Shown: piece by piece, positions 1 through 5,712 of the stretch
Layout: every line of letters starts with the position of its first letter
How positions within the stretch are numbered: the stretch's first letter is position 1
NCBI GenBank assembly: GCA_025936195.1
Contig: JAICTW010000127.1
Span: 1 to 7,075, forward strand
Reading direction: 5' to 3'
DNA length: 7,075 bases
DNA from: Flavisolibacter sp.
GTDB taxonomy: Bacteria > Bacteroidota > Bacteroidia > Chitinophagales > Chitinophagaceae
Program-made: the position numbers and the translations under genes
Notes under the pieces: model-generated
What the model was told of the DNA's origin: nothing
Database searches by the model: none
The model's input: the letters and a program-made list of their open reading frames with translations, nothing else

Positions 1-99
1 CAAACTCCACCCAAACACGGCAAACCCTAACTCCATCTCATTTCTCTCACTTCTTCAAACGCAGATTTCCCTAATTTTACCGCCAATCTAAAATTGCCT
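1..99. other. G-poor upstream region of accA
   Basis: This non-coding leader lies before the accA start. It is very strand-asymmetric: by my count the first 60 bases hold 25 C and only 2 G on the plus strand. I see no Shine-Dalgarno sequence, no convincing Bacteroidota promoter (TTG / TAnnTTTG pair) and no hairpin. A TAATTTTA at 72-79 is one mismatch from the -7 consensus but has no matching -33 element. The promoter of accA may lie here or to the left of the window. Confidence 0.4.
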
Positions 100-1131
100 A
101 TGCCGTCGAATGCAAACAGACAGTTCCTTGATTTTGAAAAACCAATCAAAGATTTGATTGACGAGATTGAAAAGCTGAAGCATGCACAGGAACATAAAAA
201 AATTGATTACGCTGATGCTATTTCGAAACTGGAAGCGCAGATTCTTGAAAGGAGAAATGAGATCACGCAACATCTTACCAGTTGGCAAAGAGTTCAGTTG
301 AGCCGTCATCCTGATCGTCCCTACACCATGAAATACATCCAGAACATGACCACCAACTTTGTGGAATTGTTTGGCGACAGAAATGTCAAAGATGATAAAG
401 CAATGGTGGGCGGGTTTGCCATGTTGGGCGGACAAACCGTAATGATGATCGGTCAGCAAAAAGGGATCAATACCAAAACAAGACAATTGAGAAATTTTGG
501 TATGGCTAACCCGGAAGGTTATCGCAAAGCTTTGCGCCTTATGAAGCTTGCCGAAAAATTTGACAAGCCCATTATTACATTGATTGATACGCCAGGTGCT
601 TACCCGGGTTTGGAAGCGGAAGAACGCGGACAAGGTGAAGCTATTGCTAGAAATATTTACGAAATGATCCGTCTGAAAGTTCCGGTCATTGTGATAATCA
701 TTGGCGAAGGTGCATCAGGTGGCGCTTTGGGAATTGGTGTTGGCGACCGGGTTTACATGATGGAGAATACATGGTACACGGTGATCTCACCGGAAAGTTG
801 TTCTTCTATTTTGTGGCGAAGCTGGGATAAGAAAGAAGTGGCTGCGGAACAATTAAAATTAACGGCCGACCACATGAAGAGCTTTGGCCTTGTAGATGGA
901 ATTATTCCAGAACCCGCCGGCGGCGCTCATTGGGATTATGTGGAGTCGGCTGATATTTTGAAAGAGTATTTGCTGAAAGTGTTGGAAGAACTAAAAATGA
1001 TTCCTGCCGAAGAAAGAATCCGGTTGCGAATTGAAAAATTTGGCAAGATGGGTTTTTGGGAAGAATTGCCCGCATCGTCTCAAAACAATATAGCAGAAGA
1101 GCAGGTTACCAATACAAGGAATATTGGATAA
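100..1131 (+). CDS. accA: Acetyl-CoA carboxylase carboxyltransferase subunit alpha
   Basis: The product is the alpha half of the cytoplasmic carboxyltransferase that, with AccD, moves the carboxyl group from carboxybiotin (on AccB) to acetyl-CoA, giving malonyl-CoA for fatty acid synthesis. The predicted protein has 343 residues. A charged helical N-terminal region (about 10-60) is followed by the crotonase-like carboxyltransferase fold. Family blocks are [15 protein letters not shown] (91-105), [17 protein letters not shown] (131-147), IDTPGAYPG (162-170), the glycine-rich oxyanion-hole segment [15 protein letters not shown] (202-216) and [13 protein letters not shown] (229-241). These align without gaps to my memory of E. 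coli AccA (319 aa); the extra length is a short N-terminal extension and a polar C-terminal tail of about 20 residues. The ATG at 100 is preferred to a TTG two codons upstream. A 65-bp gap leads to dapA on the same strand, so co-transcription is possible but unproven. Confidence 0.97.
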   Translation: MPSNANRQFLDFEKPIKDLIDEIEKLKHAQEHKKIDYADAISKLEAQILERRNEITQHLTSWQRVQLSRHPDRPYTMKYIQNMTTNFVELFGDRNVKDDKAMVGGFAMLGGQTVMMIGQQKGINTKTRQLRNFGMANPEGYRKALRLMKLAEKFDKPIITLIDTPGAYPGLEAEERGQGEAIARNIYEMIRLKVPVIVIIIGEGASGGALGIGVGDRVYMMENTWYTVISPESCSSILWRSWDKKEVAAEQLKLTADHMKSFGLVDGIIPEPAGGAHWDYVESADILKEYLLKVLEELKMIPAEERIRLRIEKFGKMGFWEELPASSQNNIAEEQVTNTRNIG

Positions 1132-1160
1132 TGATTGCAAGGTTGGGAATGTTCACACTC

Positions 1161-1197
1161 AACTACAAACTATAAACTTCAAACTACAAACTATAAA
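1161..1197 (+). repeat. Perfect 16-bp direct repeat before dapA
   Basis: AACTACAAACTATAAA occurs at 1161-1176 and again at 1182-1197, 21 bp apart. The final A of the second copy is the A of the dapA start codon. The stretch 1151-1197 has one G by my count. Similar ACTACAAACTATAAA spacer text is, from memory, common between genes in Chitinophagaceae genomes. It could be an unstructured A-rich translation enhancer or a simple expansion by slippage; the sequence does not decide between these. Confidence 0.8.
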
Positions 1198-2084
1198 TGT
1201 CACTTAGAGATCAGTTAACAGGAACAGGTGTAGCATTGGCCACACCATTTAACGAGGACGGAAGCATTGACTTTGACGGTCTTGATAAATTAATTGACTT
1301 CGTTATTGAAGGTGGAGTGGATTATGTGGTTACACTTGGAACAACAGGAGAAACGCCAACGCTTTCAAAGGAAGAGAAGATTGAGATCATCAATCAAACA
1401 TTTTCATTTGTTGCAGACAGGGTTCCTGTTGTTGTTGGTATTGGTGGCAATAACACGGCTGCAGTAATAAAGGAAATTGAAACCTCTCCCATAGATAATG
1501 CAATTGCTATTTTGTCGGCAAGTCCGTATTACAACAAACCTTCGCAGGAAGGATTGTACCAGCATTACAAAGCATTGGCTTCATCAACAACAAAGCCCAT
1601 TATTTTATATAATGTTCCAGGACGTACGGGAAGTAATATTTCTGCAAGCACCACCATTCGCCTTGCGAATGATTTCAATAACATCAATGGCATTAAAGAA
1701 GCAAGCGGAAATATGAACCAGTGCATGCAAATTCTTCGCGACAAGCCACAGGAATTTTTGGTGGTAAGTGGTGATGATAATTTAGCACTGGCTCAAATTG
1801 CCTGCGGCATGCGTGGCGTGATCAGCGTTGCAGCTAATTGCTTTCCAAAAGATCTTTCTTCCATGGTAAAGGCAGCATTGGAGGACGATTTTGATTCGGC
1901 AAGAAAGATCAATAATCTTTTGCTGCAGGGATATGAATTATTGTTTGCCGAAAATAATCCGGCAGGTCTAAAAGCAATTTTGGCAGAACTGGGCATCATC
2001 AAAAACAATTTGCGTTTGCCATTGGTTCCATTGAGCGACGTGCTTCACAAGCAGGTGAAAGCCTATCTTCCTACATTGAAATAA
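1197..2084 (+). CDS. dapA: 4-hydroxy-tetrahydrodipicolinate synthase
   Basis: This cytoplasmic class I aldolase condenses pyruvate with aspartate-4-semialdehyde, the first committed step towards diaminopimelate (peptidoglycan) and lysine. The protein has 295 residues, the usual length, and forms one TIM barrel. Key residues are visible: the pyruvate-pocket motif GTTGE (48-52, Thr49/Thr50), the tyrosine pair in SPYYNKPS (Tyr111/Tyr112), Tyr138 and Arg143 in YNVPGRTG, and the Schiff-base lysine Lys167 in NGIKEASGN. These match E. coli Thr44/45, Tyr106/107, Tyr133, Arg138 and Lys161. The family segment VVSGDDNLAL (189-198) follows. The ATG at 1197 places GTGVALATPF at the expected N-terminal position. 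No Shine-Dalgarno is visible; the leader is A-rich, as is usual in Bacteroidota. The stop codon is 6 bp before the next gene, which suggests translation from one mRNA. No truncation or missing catalytic residue is seen. Confidence 0.97.
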   Translation: MSLRDQLTGTGVALATPFNEDGSIDFDGLDKLIDFVIEGGVDYVVTLGTTGETPTLSKEEKIEIINQTFSFVADRVPVVVGIGGNNTAAVIKEIETSPIDNAIAILSASPYYNKPSQEGLYQHYKALASSTTKPIILYNVPGRTGSNISASTTIRLANDFNNINGIKEASGNMNQCMQILRDKPQEFLVVSGDDNLALAQIACGMRGVISVAANCFPKDLSSMVKAALEDDFDSARKINNLLLQGYELLFAENNPAGLKAILAELGIIKNNLRLPLVPLSDVLHKQVKAYLPTLK

Positions 2085-2090
2085 TTGTTG

Positions 2091-3230
2091 ATGATTAAGA
2101 AGATCATTCTTTCTATTGAGCTTTTGCTGATCGGTTTGATTGCACTGGCTCAATACAAAGTGAGTTTTGTGATGGATAAACTGCCTTCTTATCAAAAAGC
2201 ATCTGATAAAATTTATCTTGTTGGAAATTTCAATAACTGGAATCCACACGATGAAAGATTTCTACTGAAAAATATCAATGGAAAGCCCGGCATTACAATT
2301 GAATTGCCGAAGGACACGTACGAATATAAATTCACAGAAGGAAGCTGGGAGAGAAGTGAATCGGGAAACGGCGGCTTCCCAACTGAAAACAGGAGATTAA
2401 ACTTGGAAAGCGATACTATCATAAATATCGAAATTGAAAACTGGGCGGATCATTTTCCCAAAAAAGAAAAACTTCACACCGCAAGTAAAAATGTGCACAT
2501 TATTGACGATTCCTTTTACATTCCCCAGTTAAATCGTTACAGGAGGGTTTGGATCTATTTGCCGGAGAGTTATAACACATCCAACAAAAAATATCCCGTG
2601 CTGTACATGCACGATGGGCAAAATGTTTTTGATGATGCCACTTCTGCTTACGGTGAATGGGGCGTGGATGAAGCATTGGATACGTTAGGTCCAAAGAATA
2701 AAGAGGTCGTTGTTGTGGCCATTGACAACGGTGGTGATAAGCGGGTAAATGAGTACTCGCCTTACGACATGGAAAAATATGGCAAAGGCGAAGGTGATCA
2801 GTATGTTGATTTTTTAGTGCAAACATTAAAGCCTTTCATTGACAAACATTATCGCACTAAGAAAGATGAAAAGAACACATTCATTGCAGGAAGCTCCATG
2901 GGCGGGCTGATCTCTTTCTATGCCATTTTAAAATACTCAAAAGTGTTTGGTGCCGCCGGTGTATTTTCTCCCGCATTCTGGATCACTCCCCAATTAAAAA
3001 ATATTGATCCGCACCAGGCAAAAAAGGTAAAGGGGAAAATTTATTTCTACGCCGGATTGCAGGAAAATGAAGCCATGGTGCCAGACATGCTGAATGTTTT
3101 TGAACAAATGCGCAAGTACTCAAAAGCAAAAATGAAAACAGTGATCAGGGCAGAAGGAAAACATAATGAGCCGACATGGAGAGAAGAATTTCCATTGTTT
3201 TATAAATGGTTGTTCCCCCTGTCCCCCTGA
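2091..3230 (+). CDS. Secreted alpha/beta-hydrolase esterase with N-terminal E-set domain
   Basis: This is a putative exported esterase of the esterase D / Fes-IroE type, 379 residues from the ATG at 2091. Two in-frame TTG codons (2085, 2088) lie upstream, but the ATG gives a good signal peptide: Lys3-Lys4, a hydrophobic core of about 6-19 and an ALA cleavage motif (18-20) before Gln21. Residues about 38-118 resemble the glycogen-binding/E-set fold (IYLVGNFNNWNP, then DTYEYKFTEG). The catalytic domain begins near 150 (RRVWIYLPESY, YPVLYMHDGQNVFDD). The nucleophile is Ser269 in GSSMGG (267-272), and His358 in GKHNEPTW is the likely catalytic His. The acid may be Glu325 or Glu327 in AGLQENE; this is unsure. 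The substrate cannot be told: relatives cut ferric enterobactin-like esters or acetyl and feruloyl esters. The gene starts 6 bp after dapA. Its last codons (the end of FPLSP) and its stop lie inside the left inverted repeat, so its native 3' end may have been replaced. Confidence 0.85.
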   Translation: MIKKIILSIELLLIGLIALAQYKVSFVMDKLPSYQKASDKIYLVGNFNNWNPHDERFLLKNINGKPGITIELPKDTYEYKFTEGSWERSESGNGGFPTENRRLNLESDTIINIEIENWADHFPKKEKLHTASKNVHIIDDSFYIPQLNRYRRVWIYLPESYNTSNKKYPVLYMHDGQNVFDDATSAYGEWGVDEALDTLGPKNKEVVVVAIDNGGDKRVNEYSPYDMEKYGKGEGDQYVDFLVQTLKPFIDKHYRTKKDEKNTFIAGSSMGGLISFYAILKYSKVFGAAGVFSPAFWITPQLKNIDPHQAKKVKGKIYFYAGLQENEAMVPDMLNVFEQMRKYSKAKMKTVIRAEGKHNEPTWREEFPLFYKWLFPLSP

Positions 3231-3243
3231 AGGGGAGACTTAG
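3214..3243 (+). repeat. Left 30-bp inverted repeat of the cassette
   Basis: The arm starts with a tandem octamer TCCCCCTG (3214-3221, 3222-3229) followed by AAGGGGAGACTTAG. Bases 3221-3239 form an imperfect palindrome (GTC-CCCC-TGAA-GGGG-A-GAC type) able to fold as a short GC-rich hairpin, as REP elements do. It is the exact reverse complement of 3728-3757; the match ends sharply on both sides. It contains the esterase stop TGA (3228-3230) and, on the other strand, a TAA (3240-3242) that ends the shifted frame of the endonuclease. There is no T-run after the hairpin, so a classical terminator is not supported, though it could slow or end transcription. Confidence 0.9.
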
Positions 3244-3319
3244 ACTTTAGTGTCTTTACTGATTGCACCTTTTCCTTTAAGGTAAGTTTCTATTTTGTAG
3301 ATCACTTCTTCTGATTTCA
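3240..3319 (-). pseudogene. Frameshifted C-terminal tail of the DUF559 endonuclease
   Basis: Downstream of the endonuclease stop (TGA at 3319-3317), the frame one base back reads without interruption from the CTG at 3320 to a TAA at 3242-3240. The translation includes SEEVIYKIETYLK, which fits the amphipathic C-terminal helix that usually follows the FTNEE motif in DUF559 proteins. Joining the two frames gives about 127 residues, a normal family length. A single-base loss in the A-run just before the stop (ATAAAC) would explain the shift. I see no canonical X XXY YYZ slippery heptamer, so programmed frameshifting is less likely than decay or a sequencing error. Confidence 0.65.
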
Positions 3320-3622
3320 GTTTATTTCTTCATTGGTGAATCGCAAAAAGCTGAGTCCTTCTCGCTCCAATTGCTTTTGCCTTATCTCATCATTCTGTTT
3401 TACTTGTTCTAACTTATGAATGGAACCATCTACTTCAATTGCAAGTTTTAGAGAATGGCAGTAGAAGTCGAGAATATAACAAGAGAATGGATGTTGTCTT
3501 CTAAACTTAAAACCAAGCGGCTTCGTTCTTAAGTAATTCCAAAGGATTTCTTCAGCAAAAGTCTGTTGCTTTCTAAGCTGAGAAGCTCTTTCAAACAAAA
3601 GTTTTTCTGCTCCTAAGAACAA
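3317..3622 (-). CDS. DUF559 / Vsr-like endonuclease, probably frameshifted
   Basis: This is a small protein of the DUF559 family, related to very-short-patch-repair (Vsr) and EDxHD homing endonucleases; its cell role is not established. It has 101 residues when counted from the TTG at 3622. Visible family motifs are FLGAEKLLFERASQLRK at the start, TFAEEILWNYLR with the acidic pair Glu24/Glu25, FKFRRQHPF (38-46), YILDFYCH with Asp52, and LAIEVDGSIH with Glu63, Asp65 and His69. These would form the single metal site of the PD-(D/E)xK-like Vsr fold, so the catalytic core is intact. Two oddities suggest decay. First, the expected MRRKLFLGA-type beginning reads IRRKLFLGA, with ATT at 3634-3632 instead of ATG, and an in-frame stop lies at 3652-3650. 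Second, translation stops early and the C-terminal helix continues in another frame. The gene runs in the direction of rnz and could be reached by read-through from it. Confidence 0.8.
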   Translation of the reverse strand: MFLGAEKLLFERASQLRKQQTFAEEILWNYLRTKPLGFKFRRQHPFSCYILDFYCHSLKLAIEVDGSIHKLEQVKQNDEIRQKQLEREGLSFLRFTNEEIN

Positions 3623-3727
3623 TTTTCTTCTAATCAGAATTAGCTTTCTCTAAAACTAATGATTGTTTCAATGGGAAGAAAAACATTGTGCTTTAAAGAA
3701 CCGTTGAGAAAGAAAAGTTTCTTCGAC
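3623..3727 (-). other. Upstream region of the endonuclease inside the cassette
   Basis: About 105 bp separate the endonuclease start from the right inverted repeat. The region is A/T-rich and holds a short open frame (ATGTTTTTCTTCCCATTG begins it on the minus strand) with no recognisable product. I find no clear TTTG / TAnnTTTG promoter and no hairpin of note. It may carry the endonuclease promoter, or leader sequence mutated after insertion. Confidence 0.35.
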
Positions 3728-3757
3728 CTAAGTCTCCCCTTCAGGGGGACAGGGGGA
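3728..3757 (-). repeat. Right 30-bp inverted repeat of the cassette
   Basis: This is the exact reverse complement of 3214-3243. Read on the minus strand it again begins with the tandem octamer TCCCCCTG. Its outer end is the base directly after the rnz stop codon (TAG, plus-strand CTA at 3758-3760). The palindrome GTCTCCCCTTCAGGGGGAC (3732-3750) can form a 7-bp stem with one T-G pair and a CTTCA loop. In an RNA crossing the whole cassette the two arms could pair over 30 bp around a 484-nt loop. Confidence 0.9.
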
Positions 3758-4660
3758 CTATATCTCATAAGTATTCCCCTCAATCGCCAATTCCGTATTC
3801 GGAAAAACTTCTCTCGCTTCCTGTTCAAACTGTTCAAGTGAATTATACTTGGAACTGAAATGTCCGATCAATAATTTTTTTACCATTGCCTTCTTTGCAA
3901 TCATTGCCGCCTGTTTTGTTGTGCAATGAAAACGTTCCAGCGCTTTTTCCTGCATGTTATCGAGATAGGTGCTTTCATGGTAGATCATGTCGGCGTCAAG
4001 AATGTAAGGGATCATGGTTTCATCATATCGTGTATCTGCACAAAAAGCATATTTTTTCCCTTTTTCTGGTGCAGTAGTTACTTCATCATTGCGTATGGTT
4101 TGTCCGCGGGGAGTAATATAATCCAAACCATTTTGGAGACTGGAGTAAAATGAAATCGGAATATTTAGCTTTCGCACTTTTTCGATAAGCAATTTTCTTT
4201 TGCCTTCTTTTTCTTCAAACAAAAATCCGTAACATTCAATACGGTGGGTGGTAGGGAAGCAGCTGATTTTTATTTTATCGTTGTCCACTAAAGTTTCCGC
4301 CCGGTTAAGCCTATGAAAATAGAGAGGATATGATAATTGGGTTTCTGCAACATTCATTTGCATTTCAATGATCTGCTGCAAAGGCGAAGGCGCATACACA
4401 TGTAATTCCTGCTTGTGATTAAGCAAACCAAATGAGTTCAGAAACCCCACCAACCCAAAATACTGGTCCCCATGCACATGAGAAATAAAAATGTGTGAGA
4501 TCTTTCCACGGCGGATCTTGTATTTGATCATTTGTATTTGCGTGCCTTCGCCGCAATCCACCAAATAATTGCTGCCATCATGCGACACTACCTGGCTGGT
4601 GGGATGGCGGTTAAAAGCAGGTACTGCAGAATTATTTCCCAGTATGGTTACCGATAACAT
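3758..4660 (-). CDS. rnz: Ribonuclease Z with a His-to-Gln change in the metal motif
   Basis: This is the tRNA 3'-processing endonuclease of the metallo-beta-lactamase fold, which cuts after the discriminator base of tRNA precursors lacking encoded CCA. The protein has 300 residues, a normal short-form (RNase Z-S) length. Blocks seen are LGNNSAVPAFNRHPTSQ (7-23), VDCGEGTQIQM (34-44), the metal motif FISHVHGDQYFGL (58-70), the exosite-like arm around 150-195 (EEKEGKR to TPRGQTIRN), TTHRIECYGF with His139, CADTRYDE with Asp209, YHESTY (227-232), FHCTTKQAA with His245, and IGHFSSKY with His267. Spacing matches B. subtilis RNase Z ligands His63, His65, Asp67, His68, His140, Asp211 and His269. The fourth member of HxHxDH is Gln66 (codon CAG) instead of His, which should weaken the second zinc site. 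The ATG at 4660 is well placed before the first beta strand. The gene lies 32 bp downstream of the kinase gene, probably in one operon, and ends at the cassette boundary. Confidence 0.94.
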   Translation of the reverse strand: MLSVTILGNNSAVPAFNRHPTSQVVSHDGSNYLVDCGEGTQIQMIKYKIRRGKISHIFISHVHGDQYFGLVGFLNSFGLLNHKQELHVYAPSPLQQIIEMQMNVAETQLSYPLYFHRLNRAETLVDNDKIKISCFPTTHRIECYGFLFEEKEGKRKLLIEKVRKLNIPISFYSSLQNGLDYITPRGQTIRNDEVTTAPEKGKKYAFCADTRYDETMIPYILDADMIYHESTYLDNMQEKALERFHCTTKQAAMIAKKAMVKKLLIGHFSSKYNSLEQFEQEAREVFPNTELAIEGNTYEI

Positions 4661-4692
4661 CGGAGCAAATTTAAGCGGAGCATTTGAATTGC

Positions 4693-5577
4693 TTAATTGT
4701 AATTGTGCAACGTTCTTTCAATTTGGGAAAGATAACTTCTTCCAAATAGTAGCAAGTGAATGAGCAATGGATATAAATTACAAGCCTCCCACTGTTCTTC
4801 GTAGTTAGATGGAAATGGAGAATGGTAATTATAAGCTTCATAAAAACCAGTGGGGAAGCCGCCAAATAAGGTGGTCATTCCAAGATCAACGGAAGAATGA
4901 CCAAAGTAAACGGCCGTATCAATCAAAACAGGTTCAGCATTTTCATTGCACATGAAATTGCCACTCCACAGATCGCCGTGAAGGAGTGAAGGTTTTTGTT
5001 GGCCTTTAAAAATGTTTGATAATTGCTTATATAAGTTTTCAAATTGCGATTGATGTTTTGAAGACAACAATTTTTGTGCAAGGCATTTGTCGATTAAACA
5101 TTGAAGTCTCTGCTGAATAAAGAAATCAATCCAATTATCAGTTGGCTGATTGCTTTGAGGAACGCTGCCCATGTAATTGTTTTCATTCAATCCAAAGTAA
5201 TCATTGGATGATTGATGAAGAGCAGCCAATTGTTCTCCGAATTTTTTCCAGAAGCTTTCGGTTCGTTCTCCTTCGTTGATCCATTCCAATAAAAGAATTT
5301 GCTGATCATTGGCTTCAAAGCAATCAATCACTTCGGGAACTTTAATGATCTGCTGCTGCGCTATTAATTTCAGACCCTTGACTTCCTTTTCAAACAAGTG
5401 GGGAAATTTGGTCGCAGAATTGATCTTGCAAAAAAACTGATGTTTGTCAAAATTGATTTTATAGGTTTCATTGATACATCCGCCGCCGATTGAACTAAAA
5501 CCAGCTTCCTCCGTTACTAATAAAAATTTCTCTTTTAACTTTTGCTGAATGGATAGCTGTATAGATGTTAAAGGCAT
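4693..5577 (-). CDS. Fructosamine kinase family protein
   Basis: The product belongs to the fructosamine-3-kinase / ketosamine kinase family (aminoglycoside phosphotransferase-like fold; E. coli relative YniA). Such enzymes phosphorylate sugar adducts on protein amines so that they fall off, in the cytoplasm. The preferred ATG at 5577 gives 294 residues, the family length; a TTG eight codons upstream would add a short hydrophobic stretch and is less likely. Seen are the P-loop GGGCINETYKI (31-41) with Cys34, the ATP-binding Lys51 in FFCKI, the hinge LLLEWI (95-100), the catalytic loop LHGDLWSGN (199-207) with Asp202 and Asn207, and the metal-binding Asp220 in VLIDTAVYFGH. The last differs from the usual DPA by Pro to Thr. 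FPTGFYEAYN and LYPLLIHLLLFG complete the family C-terminus. The substrate is not shown by the sequence. The 135-bp upstream gap has a weak TTTG-N21-TAATTTTT promoter-like pair on the minus strand (about 5650-5618). The gene is followed closely by rnz. Confidence 0.9.
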   Translation of the reverse strand: MPLTSIQLSIQQKLKEKFLLVTEEAGFSSIGGGCINETYKINFDKHQFFCKINSATKFPHLFEKEVKGLKLIAQQQIIKVPEVIDCFEANDQQILLLEWINEGERTESFWKKFGEQLAALHQSSNDYFGLNENNYMGSVPQSNQPTDNWIDFFIQQRLQCLIDKCLAQKLLSSKHQSQFENLYKQLSNIFKGQQKPSLLHGDLWSGNFMCNENAEPVLIDTAVYFGHSSVDLGMTTLFGGFPTGFYEAYNYHSPFPSNYEEQWEACNLYPLLIHLLLFGRSYLSQIERTLHNYN

Positions 5578-5712
5578 TTCGAAAATGATGATAAGTAGCA
5601 ATGCAGATCGGTTGACAAAAAATTATTTCGTACAGAGTACTCAAAGCAAACGGAGGAACTTACTGCTAAAACATTTTCCACTCTAATCCAATGAATCTAC
5701 CCAAATCACGGT

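Larger units (their letters stand above)
3214..3757. mobile_element. Putative REP-like endonuclease cassette bounded by 30-bp inverted repeats
   Basis: This 544-bp unit has perfect 30-bp inverted repeats at its ends (3214-3243 and 3728-3757) and one minus-strand DUF559/Vsr-like endonuclease gene between them. It fills the whole junction between two convergent housekeeping genes: the left end runs over the esterase stop and the right end touches the rnz stop. I see no target-site duplication (left flank ends GGTTGT, right flank begins CTATAT) and no transposase. The layout recalls RAYT-type loci, where a gene is flanked by inverted REP palindromes. Mobility is inferred. The endonuclease appears damaged, so this copy may be a relic or may depend on a relative elsewhere in the genome. 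Confidence 0.6.

Noticed and set aside
88..633. A 181-codon open frame on the minus strand opposite accA
   Set aside because: It lies wholly within the strongly conserved accA coding region, its translation has no recognisable domain, and long antisense frames are common opposite such genes.
1793..2826. Several minus-strand open frames opposite dapA and the esterase
   Set aside because: They are shadows of well-supported plus-strand genes, with no domain or start evidence.
3221..3250. Rho-independent terminator at the esterase end
   Set aside because: The palindrome is GC-rich but is not followed by a T-run on the plus strand, so it is described as a repeat only.
3317..3330. Programmed -1 frameshift site in the endonuclease
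   Set aside because: The codons before the stop (GAA GAA ATA AAC TGA) do not form an X XXY YYZ heptamer, and no downstream pseudoknot is evident. Decay or a read error is simpler.
3206..3765. Target-site duplication flanking the cassette
   Set aside because: The bases outside the two repeats (GGTTGT on the left, CTATAT on the right) do not match in direct orientation, so no duplication can be claimed.
3640..3841. Short open frames on both strands across the right inverted repeat and the rnz 3' end
   Set aside because: Their translations are repeat-derived Pro/Arg/Lys-rich text fused to out-of-frame rnz sequence. They overlap two better-supported features and show no start signal.
5630..5640. 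GTAC-AGA-GTAC symmetrical motif before the kinase gene
   Set aside because: GTAC is itself palindromic and the motif is short. Without conservation data it is within what AT-rich intergenic DNA gives by chance.
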